Positions 35,145 to 44,800 of a stretch of DNA of 64,000 nucleotides are shown piece after piece (the stretch's first letter is position 1; each line of letters begins with the position of its first letter). The notes under the pieces were generated by a model. The model searched no databases. It was not told the origin of the DNA and saw only the letters and a program-made list of their open reading frames with translations. The stretch lies in the NCBI RefSeq assembly GCF_001613145.1, contig NZ_BDBU01000010.1, positions 1 to 64,000 of the forward strand, in the 5' to 3' direction. The stretch is from Nocardia jejuensis NBRC 103114 (GTDB taxonomy: Bacteria; Actinomycetota; Actinomycetes; Mycobacteriales; Mycobacteriaceae). The translations under genes and the position numbers were made by a program.

Positions 35145-36816
35145 GAAGACTGAGTCTGCCATCGGGTTCGGATTCGATCCGCCCGACAACGCGAGTTTGT
35201 ATTCCATCGTTTCCGATGCGGCGAGCCGTGATCCGCTGCGTGAATCGCTCGGCGGCGCGGACGGGGTGTTGCTGACGTGTGCCGGGCTCGACGCCGGTGT
35301 GCGTGCGGTGGCCGCGGCGCTGCTCGAGCGTGAGGTGGCGACCGGGGACCGGGTGGCGGTGCTCGGGCGGACCGGGCTGGAATGGGCGTTGCTGAACCTG
35401 GCGGCGCTGGCGGTCGGCGCGGTCGTGGTGCCGGTGTACCCGACCTCCTCGCCCGCACAGATCGAGCACATGCTCAGCGACAGCGGCAGTACGTATTTCG
35501 CCGCCGAGACGGCAGCGGACGCCGCACGGCTCACCGCCGCGGGCGCGGGCACGGTGTGGACCTTCGAGGAGATCGCGGCCTGGTCGCGGGCGTCCGCGGA
35601 TGCGACCGAGGCGCTGGACGCGCGGATCGCGGCGGTGCGCTCGGACGATCTCGCCATGATCGTCTACACCAGCGGGACCACCGGGCTCTCCAAGGGCTGC
35701 ATGATCACCCACCGGAACATGCACGTGTCCTCGGCCAATACGGTCCGGCAGGCGGCCGAACTGTTCGAGGGCGCCAGCCGCACCGCGCTCGCGCTGCCGC
35801 TGGCGCACGTGTTCGGTCAGACGATGCTCTTCGCCTGCCTGGTCGGTGGCGCGAGCACCACACTGCTGCCGGGCATCCCCGATCTGGTTCCGGCGCTCAC
35901 CCGCATCCAGCCCACGTTCCTGGCGCTGGTTCCCTACGCGCTGGAGAAGATTCGCAAGAACATCCGGGCGCTGCTGACCGAGGAGTCCGAGCGTGACGCC
36001 GTGGTCACCGGGCTGCTGCGTCTGGAGGCCGGCGAATCGCCGGTGGCGGTGGATCATCCGGTGGCGCACGCGCTCGGCGGTCGATTGCGCTACGTCATCT
36101 CCGGCGGCGCGTCGCTGGACGATACGACCGCGGGCTTCTACGCGGCGTTCGGAACGGTGATCCTCAACTGCTACGGCCTGACCGAGGCCGCGACCGCGGT
36201 CACGGTGAGCGCGCCCAAGACCTATCGGGTGGGCACCGTGGGCGGGCCGATTCCCGGCACGGCGGTCGGCATCGCCGAGGACGGCGAGGTGCTGGTGCGC
36301 GGTCCGCACGTGTCCCCGGGGTACTGGGGTGCGGCGCGCGAGCAGCGTCCCGTGGACGCGGACGGCTGGCTGCACACCGGCGACATCGGTGAGCTCGACG
36401 GCGGCCTGCTGCGAATCACCGGCCGCAAGAAGGAGATTCTGGTCACCTCGGGCGGTAAGAACGTCGCCCCGACCCCGCTCGAGGACCGGGTGCGGCTGCA
36501 TCCGCTGGTGAGCAATTGCATGGTGGTCGGCGAGGGCCGGGCGTTCGTGACGGCACTGGTGACCATGGACGCGGCGCGGCTCGAGGCCTGGCGCGCGGAG
36601 CATCCGGAGGGTGATCCGGCGGTGGCCGTCCAGACCGCGGTGGATGACGCGAATTCGCTGGTATCGCGGGCGGAATCGATTCGTGAATTCCGCATTGTGG
36701 ACGGTGATTTCACCGTCGAGGGCGGGCTGCTCACCTCTTCGCTGAAACTGCGCCGGGCCGCGATCGCGGAATCGTATTCGGCGGATATCGATCAGCTCTA
36801 CATGTCGCGCGGATGA
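35143..36816 (+). CDS. AMP-dependent acyl-CoA synthetase/ligase of the lipid-synthase locus
   Basis: The 557-residue protein starts at GTG 35143. The ANL-family P-loop is MIVYTSGTTGLSKG (Ser177 region). Later motifs are NCYGLTEAATAV (adenine binding), DGWLHTGDIGEL and TGRKKEILVTSGGKN. It is shaped like a FadD-type long-chain fatty acid ligase; substrate range is not readable. It would form an acyl-CoA, or acyl-ACP, from a free acid. As the first gene after LysR it could activate a starter acid or reactivate the product of the downstream synthase (inference). Confidence 0.93.
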   Translation: MKTESAIGFGFDPPDNASLYSIVSDAASRDPLRESLGGADGVLLTCAGLDAGVRAVAAALLEREVATGDRVAVLGRTGLEWALLNLAALAVGAVVVPVYPTSSPAQIEHMLSDSGSTYFAAETAADAARLTAAGAGTVWTFEEIAAWSRASADATEALDARIAAVRSDDLAMIVYTSGTTGLSKGCMITHRNMHVSSANTVRQAAELFEGASRTALALPLAHVFGQTMLFACLVGGASTTLLPGIPDLVPALTRIQPTFLALVPYALEKIRKNIRALLTEESERDAVVTGLLRLEAGESPVAVDHPVAHALGGRLRYVISGGASLDDTTAGFYAAFGTVILNCYGLTEAATAVTVSAPKTYRVGTVGGPIPGTAVGIAEDGEVLVRGPHVSPGYWGAAREQRPVDADGWLHTGDIGELDGGLLRITGRKKEILVTSGGKNVAPTPLEDRVRLHPLVSNCMVVGEGRAFVTALVTMDAARLEAWRAEHPEGDPAVAVQTAVDDANSLVSRAESIREFRIVDGDFTVEGGLLTSSLKLRRAAIAESYSADIDQLYMSRG

Positions 36817-36857
36817 ACATCCGCGAAATTCGATCCTTCGGCCGGCGGCGATAGCCG

Positions 36858-36871
36858 CGACCGATCGGTCG
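36858..36871. promoter_or_regulatory. 14-bp palindrome upstream of the FAD oxidoreductase
   Basis: CGACCGATCGGTCG is a perfect palindrome, 86 bases before ATG 36958. The half GCGACCGAT also occurs in the inverted repeat ahead of choD (22911-22935). It looks like a TetR-type operator and marks a possible second promoter within the locus. Confidence 0.5.
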
Positions 36872-36957
36872 ATGAATTGCATTGACTCGCAGAGGGTCTC
36901 GCCGCGCGGCGGCGACAGACTCGAAATCGGAATTCGACTACCGAAAGTGATCACATC

Positions 36958-38238
36958 ATGTACGACGTCATCGTTGTCGGTACGCGCGTGGCCGGTGCGC
37001 CGCTGGCCATGCTGCTGGCCCGCAAGGGATATCGGGTGCTCGCGGTGGACCGCGCCTCCTTCCCCAGCGACACCCCCTCCACGCACTACATTCACCAGGC
37101 CGGTCTGGGGCTGCTGAAGTCCTGGGGTCTGCTCGACGAGGTGATCGCCACCGGCTGCCCGCCGGTGCGCGAGCTGAACTTCACCTACACGGACATCGTC
37201 ATCAAGGGCATGGCGGATCCGAGCGCCGACGGCATCGACGCCGTGTACTGCCCGCGTCGCACGATCCTGGACAAGATCCTGGTGGACGCGGCGGGCAAGG
37301 GCGGCGCGGAGATCATCGAGGGCTTCACCGTCACCGGTCTGCTGACCGACGGCGATCGGGTGACCGGTATCCGCGGCCACGTCGGCGATGGTCGTGAACA
37401 GGAGTTCCGGGCAACGCTGGTGGTGGGCGCGGACGGCGCGAACTCGATCGTGGCCAAGACGGTCGGCGCGCAGACCTACGAGGGCTCCTCGGCCGCGTGC
37501 TTCGTCTACTACTCGTACTACTCGGGCATCGACTGGGGCATGAACCACCGCACCGGTTTCGGTGAGCAGCAGTTCGCCGCGTGGCCGACCAACGACGATC
37601 AGTACCTCGTCGCGGTGATGCGCAAGCGCGACCGCTTCCGCGATTTCAAGGCCGACCCCGATGCGGGCGTTCAGGAGATCGTCGATCAGATCGACCCGGA
37701 AATCGGTGCGCGCCTGCGGGATACCGGCAAGCGCGAGGAGCCCTTCCGTCCGATGCTGTACCCGGACAACTACCGCCGCCAGTCCTTCGGCCCCGGCTGG
37801 GCGCTGGTGGGCGACGCCGGGTACCACAAGGACCCGTTCACCGGCTGGGGCATCACCGACGCCTTCAAGTACACCCAGCTGCTGGCCGACCTGGTCGACG
37901 AAAGCCTCTCGGGCGCACGCCCGTTCGAGGAGACCCTGCCCGAGTACCAGCGCGAGCGCGACGAGCAGAGCGCCAGCACCTACGAGCTGACCCAGAGCAT
38001 CTCCGAGCTGACCCTGACGCCGTACTACGACTCGGTGTTCCGCGCGTCGAGCCTGAGCCCGGACTACTCCAAGAAGTTCTTCGGGCTGATCGCGGGCCTG
38101 TACCCGCCGGACAAGTTCTTCGGCGAACAAGAACTGGGCGAGCTCTACGCGCAGGTCGACTTCCCCGAGGCCGATCGGCACGTCGCCAAGACCCCCGAGA
38201 ACAACTCGGCCCCCAAGAACGCCGCGGCTCCGCTATGA
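36958..38238 (+). CDS. FAD-dependent oxidoreductase (PHBH-type monooxygenase fold)
   Basis: The 426-residue protein starts at ATG 36958. The N-terminal Rossmann motif is VIVVGTRVAGAPLAMLLARK, with a Thr-Arg variant of the usual GxGxxG. It also has the DG motif VVGADGANS and the GD motif ALVGDAGYHKDPFTGWGI. These mark the class A flavin hydroxylase / geranylgeranyl-reductase superfamily. Halogenase motif GWxWxIP is not seen. In the locus it could hydroxylate, epoxidise or desaturate a synthase product. The next gene overlaps its stop by ATGA, so the two are translationally coupled. Confidence 0.85.
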   Translation: MYDVIVVGTRVAGAPLAMLLARKGYRVLAVDRASFPSDTPSTHYIHQAGLGLLKSWGLLDEVIATGCPPVRELNFTYTDIVIKGMADPSADGIDAVYCPRRTILDKILVDAAGKGGAEIIEGFTVTGLLTDGDRVTGIRGHVGDGREQEFRATLVVGADGANSIVAKTVGAQTYEGSSAACFVYYSYYSGIDWGMNHRTGFGEQQFAAWPTNDDQYLVAVMRKRDRFRDFKADPDAGVQEIVDQIDPEIGARLRDTGKREEPFRPMLYPDNYRRQSFGPGWALVGDAGYHKDPFTGWGITDAFKYTQLLADLVDESLSGARPFEETLPEYQRERDEQSASTYELTQSISELTLTPYYDSVFRASSLSPDYSKKFFGLIAGLYPPDKFFGEQELGELYAQVDFPEADRHVAKTPENNSAPKNAAAPL

Positions 38239-38834
38239 CCGGCGTGGGTCTGATCGCGCTGGGCGACTCGTTCGTGGAAGGTCGCGGCGACCCGGCCGCG
38301 ACCGGCGGCTACCGGGGCTGGGTGCCACGGCTGGCGGGCCAGCTCGGTATGCGGCCCAGCGCAGTACGCAATGGCGGGACGCACGGCGCCACCACCGGTG
38401 ACGTGGTGGCGCGGCAGCTGCCGGCCGCCGCCCGCGCCGGGCTCTACGGCGTGGTCGTGGGTGTGAACGATCTGGTGAGCGCATTCGACCCGGATGCGTT
38501 CGAGCAGAACCTCGACACCATCTTCGGCACGCTGTGCGCCACCGGGGCAACGGTTTTCACCGCCGACTACCCGGATATCCCCGGCCGCCTTCCGGTTCCG
38601 GAGAGCTTCCGCGGACTGCTGCGCGAACGATTTACCCACGCCAACGAGGTGCTCGCCAAGGTCACCGCCGACCACGGCGCGCTGCTGCTGGATCTGGCCG
38701 CCCGGCCGGAGTGGGACCGCCCCGAGGTCTGGACCGAGGACGGGCTGCATCCCAGCCCGCTCGGCCACCGCATGTTCGCCGCCGCCGCGGGCGAACTCAT
38801 TTCGTCGACCACCGCCACCACCGTCGCCGCCTGA
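38235..38834 (+). CDS. SGNH/GDSL hydrolase
   Basis: The 199-residue protein starts at ATG 38235, overlapping the FAD oxidoreductase stop in an ATGA. All SGNH blocks are present: GDSFVEGRG (nucleophile Ser), NGGTHGATTGD, VVGVNDL (Gly-x-Asn-Asp), and DGLHPSPLGH near the end (Asp-x-x-His). No signal peptide is seen, so it is intracellular. Such enzymes hydrolyse esters or thioesters. In this position it could release the acyl chain from the synthase or trim an acylated intermediate (inference). The synthase gene starts 34 bases later. Confidence 0.9.
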   Translation: MTGVGLIALGDSFVEGRGDPAATGGYRGWVPRLAGQLGMRPSAVRNGGTHGATTGDVVARQLPAAARAGLYGVVVGVNDLVSAFDPDAFEQNLDTIFGTLCATGATVFTADYPDIPGRLPVPESFRGLLRERFTHANEVLAKVTADHGALLLDLAARPEWDRPEVWTEDGLHPSPLGHRMFAAAAGELISSTTATTVAA

Positions 38835-38868
38835 CCGGCGCGACGGCCTGGGTTCGAGAGGAATATCC

Positions 38869-41800
38869 GTGACGGACGACAGACGCCTGGCACACGACCC
38901 GATCGCAATCGTCGGGATGTCGGGCCTGCTGCCCAAGGCACGCAACCATCGAGAGTACTGGCAGAACATCGTCGACGGTGTCGACTGCACCGAGGAGGTG
39001 CCGTCGTCGCGCTGGGGGCTGGACGATTACTACGACGCCGATCGATCGGCACCCGACAAGACCTATTCGCGCCGTGGGGCTTTCCTGCCCGACGTCGATT
39101 TCGATCCGCTCGAGTTCGGGCTGCCGCCCAACCAGCTCGAGGTGACCAGCACCATGCAGACGCTGAGCCTGGGCGTCGCACGCGACCTGCTGACCGATGC
39201 GGGCGCGACCGACTCGCAGTGGTACGACCCCTCGCGCACCGGTGTGGTGCTGGGCACCACCGGCCCGGTGCCGCTCATGCATCCGCTCGCCGCGCGTCTG
39301 TCCACGCCGGTTCTCAAGGAGGCGGCGCGCTCGGTCGGCCTGTCCGACGGCGACGCCGACGCGATCGCGGACCGCTTCGTGGCCGCCTTCGCACCGTGGG
39401 AGGAGAACTCCTTCCCGGGTCTGCTGGCGAACGTGGTGGCCGGGCGGGTGGCCAACCGGCTCGGTCTCGGCGGGATGAACTGCACCGTCGACGCGGCCTG
39501 CGCGGCCTCGCTGGCGGCCATCCGCACCGCCATCGCGGAACTGCGGGACGGCCGCGCGGACATGATGATCACCGGTGGCGTCGACACCGAGAACACCATC
39601 TTCATCTACATGTGCTTCAGCAAGGTCGGCGCGCTCTCGCCGACCGACCGGATCAGCCCGTTCTCCGACGGAGCCGATGGAACCATGCTGGGCGAGGGCA
39701 TTTCGATGCTGGCGCTGCGGCGGCTCGAGGACGCGCGCCGCGACGGTAACCGGATCTACGCGGTTATTCGCGGGCTCGGGTCCTCCAGCGACGGGCGTTC
39801 CAAGAGCATCTACGCGCCGCGGGCCGAGGGGCAGCGGGTGGCGCTGGATCGCGCGTACGCCGACGCCGACTGCTCGCCCGCCGATATCGAGCTCATCGAG
39901 GCGCACGCCACCGGCACCGCCGTGGGCGACAAGACCGAGCTGACCGCGCTCAAGGGCCTGCTGGCCGATGCGAGCCCCGAGACCGGGTTCGCGGCGCTGG
40001 GCAGTGTGAAGTCGCAGATCGGGCACACCAAGGGCGCCGCCGGATCCTCCAGCATCATGAAACTCGCGCTCGCGCTGCATCAGAAGGTGCTGCCCGGGAC
40101 CATCAATGTCGAGCGGCCCAACGCCGAGATCGACGCGACCACCACGCCCTTCTACGTGAACACCCGCACGCGGCCGTGGATCCTGGATCCGAACCGCAAG
40201 GTGCGCCGGGCCGCCGCGTCGGCAATGGGCTTCGGCGGCACCAACTTCCACCTCGTGCTCGAGGAGGCGGAGTCCGGTCGCGACGGGATGCGCGTGCTGC
40301 ACCGCACACCGCGGGCGCAGATCTGGCACGCGCCGGATGTGGCCGGTCTGGTGGACGCGGTGCGCACCACCGAGGGCGTCGACGGTGGCGACATTCCCGA
40401 GGATCACGCCCGCATCGGTTTCGTGTCACTGGACGAGGACAGCGCGGCCGAACTGCGTGCTCTCGCGGTGGACGAGCTCGTGCGAAATCCCGATGCGGCG
40501 CACTGGGATCACCCCGAGGGCGTCTACTTCCGCGCCGCCGCGCTGCCCGATCGCCGGGTGGGCGCGCTGTTCGCGGGTCAGGGCAGCCAGTACGTCGATA
40601 TGGGAATCGATGCGGCACTGAACAATCCGCCGGTCGGCGCGGCCTTCGACGCGGCCAACGCGGCCTTCGCGCAGGCCTCGCGGCGACTGGGCGCAGTGGT
40701 GTTCCCGCCGCCGGCGTTCGACGAGCAGGTACGGGCCGAGCAGGAGAACACGCTGCGGCGCACCGAATTCGCACAGCCCGCGATCGGCGCGCTCGCGGCC
40801 GGACAGTTCCAGGTGCTGCGCGAGTACGGCTTCGAGGCCGCCGGATACCTGGGTCACAGCTTCGGCGAGCTCACCGCGCTGTGGGCCTCGGGCGCGCTGA
40901 CGACCGAGGATTTCTACGCGCTGGCCCGGGCCCGTGGCCTGGCGATGACCGTCGCCGACGATGTCGACGCGGGCACCATGATCGCGGTCGGCGCATCGCG
41001 CGACGAGGTCGAGTCGGCGCTCGAGGGCATCGAGGACGTCTGGATCTGCAACCACAACGCGCCGGACCAGGTGGTTGTCGGCGGTGGGGCCGACGGCATC
41101 GCCGCGATGGTGGACCGCGCGTCCGAAAAAGGCTGGGCCACTCGGCATCTGCCGGTGTCCGGTGCGTTCCACACCCCGTACGTCGGGCATGCGGTGGAGG
41201 CGTTCGGCGCGGCCGTGTCGGGTATCGAGATCGGCGAGCCCGCCGCGCCCGTGTACGCCGACACCCGGGGCCGCTCCTACGGGGCCGACCTCGAGGAGAA
41301 TCGGGCCACCCTCACCGCCCAGTTGAGCAACCCGGTCGAGTTCTTCGACTCGCTGTCCGCCATGCGCGCCGACGGTTGCAACGTATTCGTCGAGTTCGGC
41401 CCGAAGCAGGTGCTGACCTCGCTGGTGCGGCGCACCTTCGGTCCCGAGGTCATCGCGATCGCCACGGACTCCGGTCCGATCGGCAACGGCGACCTGACCC
41501 TCAAGCGGGCCGCGGTGCGACTGGCCGTGCTCGGTGTCTCCCTGACGGGCATCAACCGCCACGCGGCGGAGGCTCCGGTGGTCCGTGCGGGCAAACCCGC
41601 CATGTCGGTCACCATCTCGGCTCCGGAGTACGTGCCCGAGACCCGCCGCAAGGCGTACGCCGCCGCACTGTCGGACGGCTACCGGGTGGTCACCGACGCG
41701 GGCTCTTCGAGCATCTCCAACGGCGCGAGCGCCTCGACCACGGCGGTCGGCTCGGCTCCGTCGCCCAGCTCGGCTCCGTCGAATTCGTCGTACCCGACGG

Positions 41801-44800
41801 CACTTTCGGGCAGCGCGGCTCTTTCGGGCAGTGCGGCTCTTTCGGGCGACGCGGCCCTATCGAACAGCGCAGCCCCCACGAACAGTCCGACCTCAGGAAC
41901 GGAGTATCGCGTGTCCGCGGATTCGCAGTATCGAGTGTCCGCGCCGGACGCACTGGACAGTGCGCTGGTGCAGCATCTGCACACTCATCGTCACTACCTG
42001 GACGGCCAGCTCGAACTGGCCCGTGACCTGGCCGGTGCGCTGCGTCAGGGCGCCCTGGACGATCTGACCGTCCGGGCCATCGAAGCCGTGAAGGACCATG
42101 GCGTCGCGATCAGCGAAAGCCATTCCCGCGCAGGAGATGTGATCGCGCAGCTGGCGGAGCTGGAGTCCGGGTCGGCGGTCTCGCGCCCGCGCCCGGTGCC
42201 GGTGTTCAGCGAGCGGATCACGGCTCCGGCGGTGTCGCCGAGTATCGCGGCCTCGTCCGCGCCGAGCATCGCGGCCGCCCCGGTCGCTGCGGCTCCGAGC
42301 ACGCCGGTGGTGGCCAATGGCGCTGCCGCGCCCGCCAACGGTGTGTCTGCTGCGCCGACTGTTGCCGAAGCCGCTGTTGGCGAACTCGCTGTTGCCGAAC
42401 CTGTTGTTGCGCAGCAGGTCTCCGCTCCGGTGGCAGCCGCCGCGTCGAGCTCGGCCGCGCTGTCCGGGGACTCGCTGCTGCAGGCGCTGCGCGAGGTGGT
42501 GGCGGACAAGACCGGTTATCCGGTGGAGATGGTCGATCCGTCGATGGATCTGGAAGCCGACCTGGGTGTGGATTCGATCAAACGGGTGCAGGTGATCGGG
42601 GCGCTGCAGGAGCGGTTCCCGGATCTGCCGGTGCTGGGCCCCGAGAAGCTGGGCACGCTGCACACGCTGGATCAGATCGTGAGCGAGCTGGACGCAGGTG
42701 AGATCGAGCCCTCGGCCGTGGCCGACGGCCCGGTCGCCGCTGTGACCGTCTCGGCGGCAGCGGTTTCCGCGACCGGCCTGTCCGGGGACTCGCTGCTGCA
42801 GGCGCTGCGCGAGGTGGTGGCGGACAAGACCGGTTACCCGGTGGAGATGGTCGATCCGTCGATGGATCTGGAAGCCGACCTGGGTGTGGATTCGATCAAA
42901 CGGGTGCAGGTGATCGGCGCGCTGCAGGAGCGGTTCCCGGATCTGCCGGTGCTCGGACCCGAGAAACTCGGCACGCTGCACACGCTCGATCAGATCGTGA
43001 GCGAGCTGGCCGGGGGTGATGTCCACCCAAAAGCTGAAGCCGCGGCCGAAACGCCGCGGCATGTCGTCGAGCTCGTCGTGCTCCCGCCGGTCGATCCGGC
43101 GGTGGATCCGTACCGGCCGGCGGGCCAGGCGGTAGTGGTATGCCTGGACGATTCGGCTGAAACCGATTGCGAGGCAATCGAAGAGCAATTCCGGGCGCGC
43201 AGCTGGTCGGTGCGCCGAGCCGCGGGGCCCGAGGATGTGGCCGGGAACGCCGCGATCGACGCCTGCGTGGTGGTCGCGGGTGTGGCCACCGAATGGGAGC
43301 AGGCGCAGCGGGTGCTGGCCGACTCCATTCTGGTCGCCGGACAGGTGCTGCCGCGCCTGCGGGCGACCACGGGACGGGCGGGGTTCGTGACCGTCACCCG
43401 GCTCGACGGTCACCTCGGGTTGCGTGGTGACGCCGAACCGGTCGCCGCGCTGCTCGGCGGTCTGGGCGGCGTGGTGAAAAGCTTTGCCGCGGAGCAGCCG
43501 TCGCTGTTCTGCCGGGCGCTGGACATCGATCCGGCGGCCCTGCCGCAGCGACTGGCCGAGCACGTGCTCGAGGAACTGGTCGACGCCGCGCGGGACACCC
43601 TGGAGGTCGGCATCGACGGCACGGGTGTTCGGCGCACGCCGGTCCCGAGCCGCCACGGCGCGGCCCGGACGGTCGAGATCGTCACGGCGGGTGCCGATAC
43701 CGGCGCGAGCCTGTTGACGGCGGACGATGTCCTGCTGGTGACCGGCGGCGCGCGCGGCGTGACCGCGACGTGCGTGCTGGCCCTGGCCCGCACGAGCGAG
43801 TGCCGGTTCGTCCTGCTGGGACGGACCGAGCAGACGCCCGAACCCGAATGGGCGCTGGGGGTGGCCGGGGCCGACCTCAAGGGCGCGGCGGTGCGGGCCC
43901 TCGCCGGACGCGGTGTCACACCGCGCGAGATCGAGCGGGCCTGCTCGGATGTGCGGGCGGTGCGCGAGATTCGCGCGACGCTGGAGGAATTGTCCGGCCG
44001 GGCAGCCTATCTCGCGGTGGATGCCACCGACGAGCGGGCGCTGAAGCAGGCGCTCACCCCGTGGCGGGATTCCATCACGGGTGTGGTGCACGGTGCGGGC
44101 GTGCTCGCGGATTCACTGATCCCGGACAAGAGCGCCGACTCCATCGAGCGGGTGCTGCGGCCGAAGCTCGACGGGCTGCGCGCGGTCCTCGCGGCGGTGG
44201 GACAGCTGCGTCATCTGGTGCTGTTCACCTCGGTGGCCGGGCTGTTCGGCAATGCCGGGCAGGCCGACTACGCGGCGGCCAACGAGGCGCTGGGCCGCTT
44301 CGCGGTGAGCTGGGCCGACCGGAATCCGGACGGCTTCGCGACCGCGATCGACTGGGGCGCCTGGGACGGCGGCATGGTGACCCCCACACTGCGGGAATAC
44401 TTCCGCGAGCGCGGGATTCCGCTGCTGGCCCCGGCGGCCGGTGCGGCCGCGTTCACGGCGCAGTTCAGCGCCGGACGGCGGACCGAACCGGTGCTGCTGG
44501 TCGGTGCGGCGACGGCGCTGTCCTCGGCCGAGTCCACTCCCGCTCCACTGCGGATGCGCCGCGGCATCGCGGGGCTGGCACAGGAGCCGGTGATCGAGGC
44601 ACACCGGATCGGTGAGCACATCGTGCTGCCCGCCACGTTCGGGCTCGGCGCGATGATCAATGCCGCCGAACGGGCGCTGCCGGGCCGAATCGTGGTGGGA
44701 GTGCGCGATTTCCAGGTGCTCAAGGGACTGGTCTTCGACCACCCGGTGAACACACTGGAGTTCGACTTCGAACCCGTGGAGGCCGGTGACCAGGCCGGGC

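Noticed and set aside
34915..38181. Minus-strand open frame of about 1088 codons opposite the LysR, ligase and FAD genes
   Set aside because: It spans three well supported genes on the other strand and has only shadow composition; no motif is recognisable.
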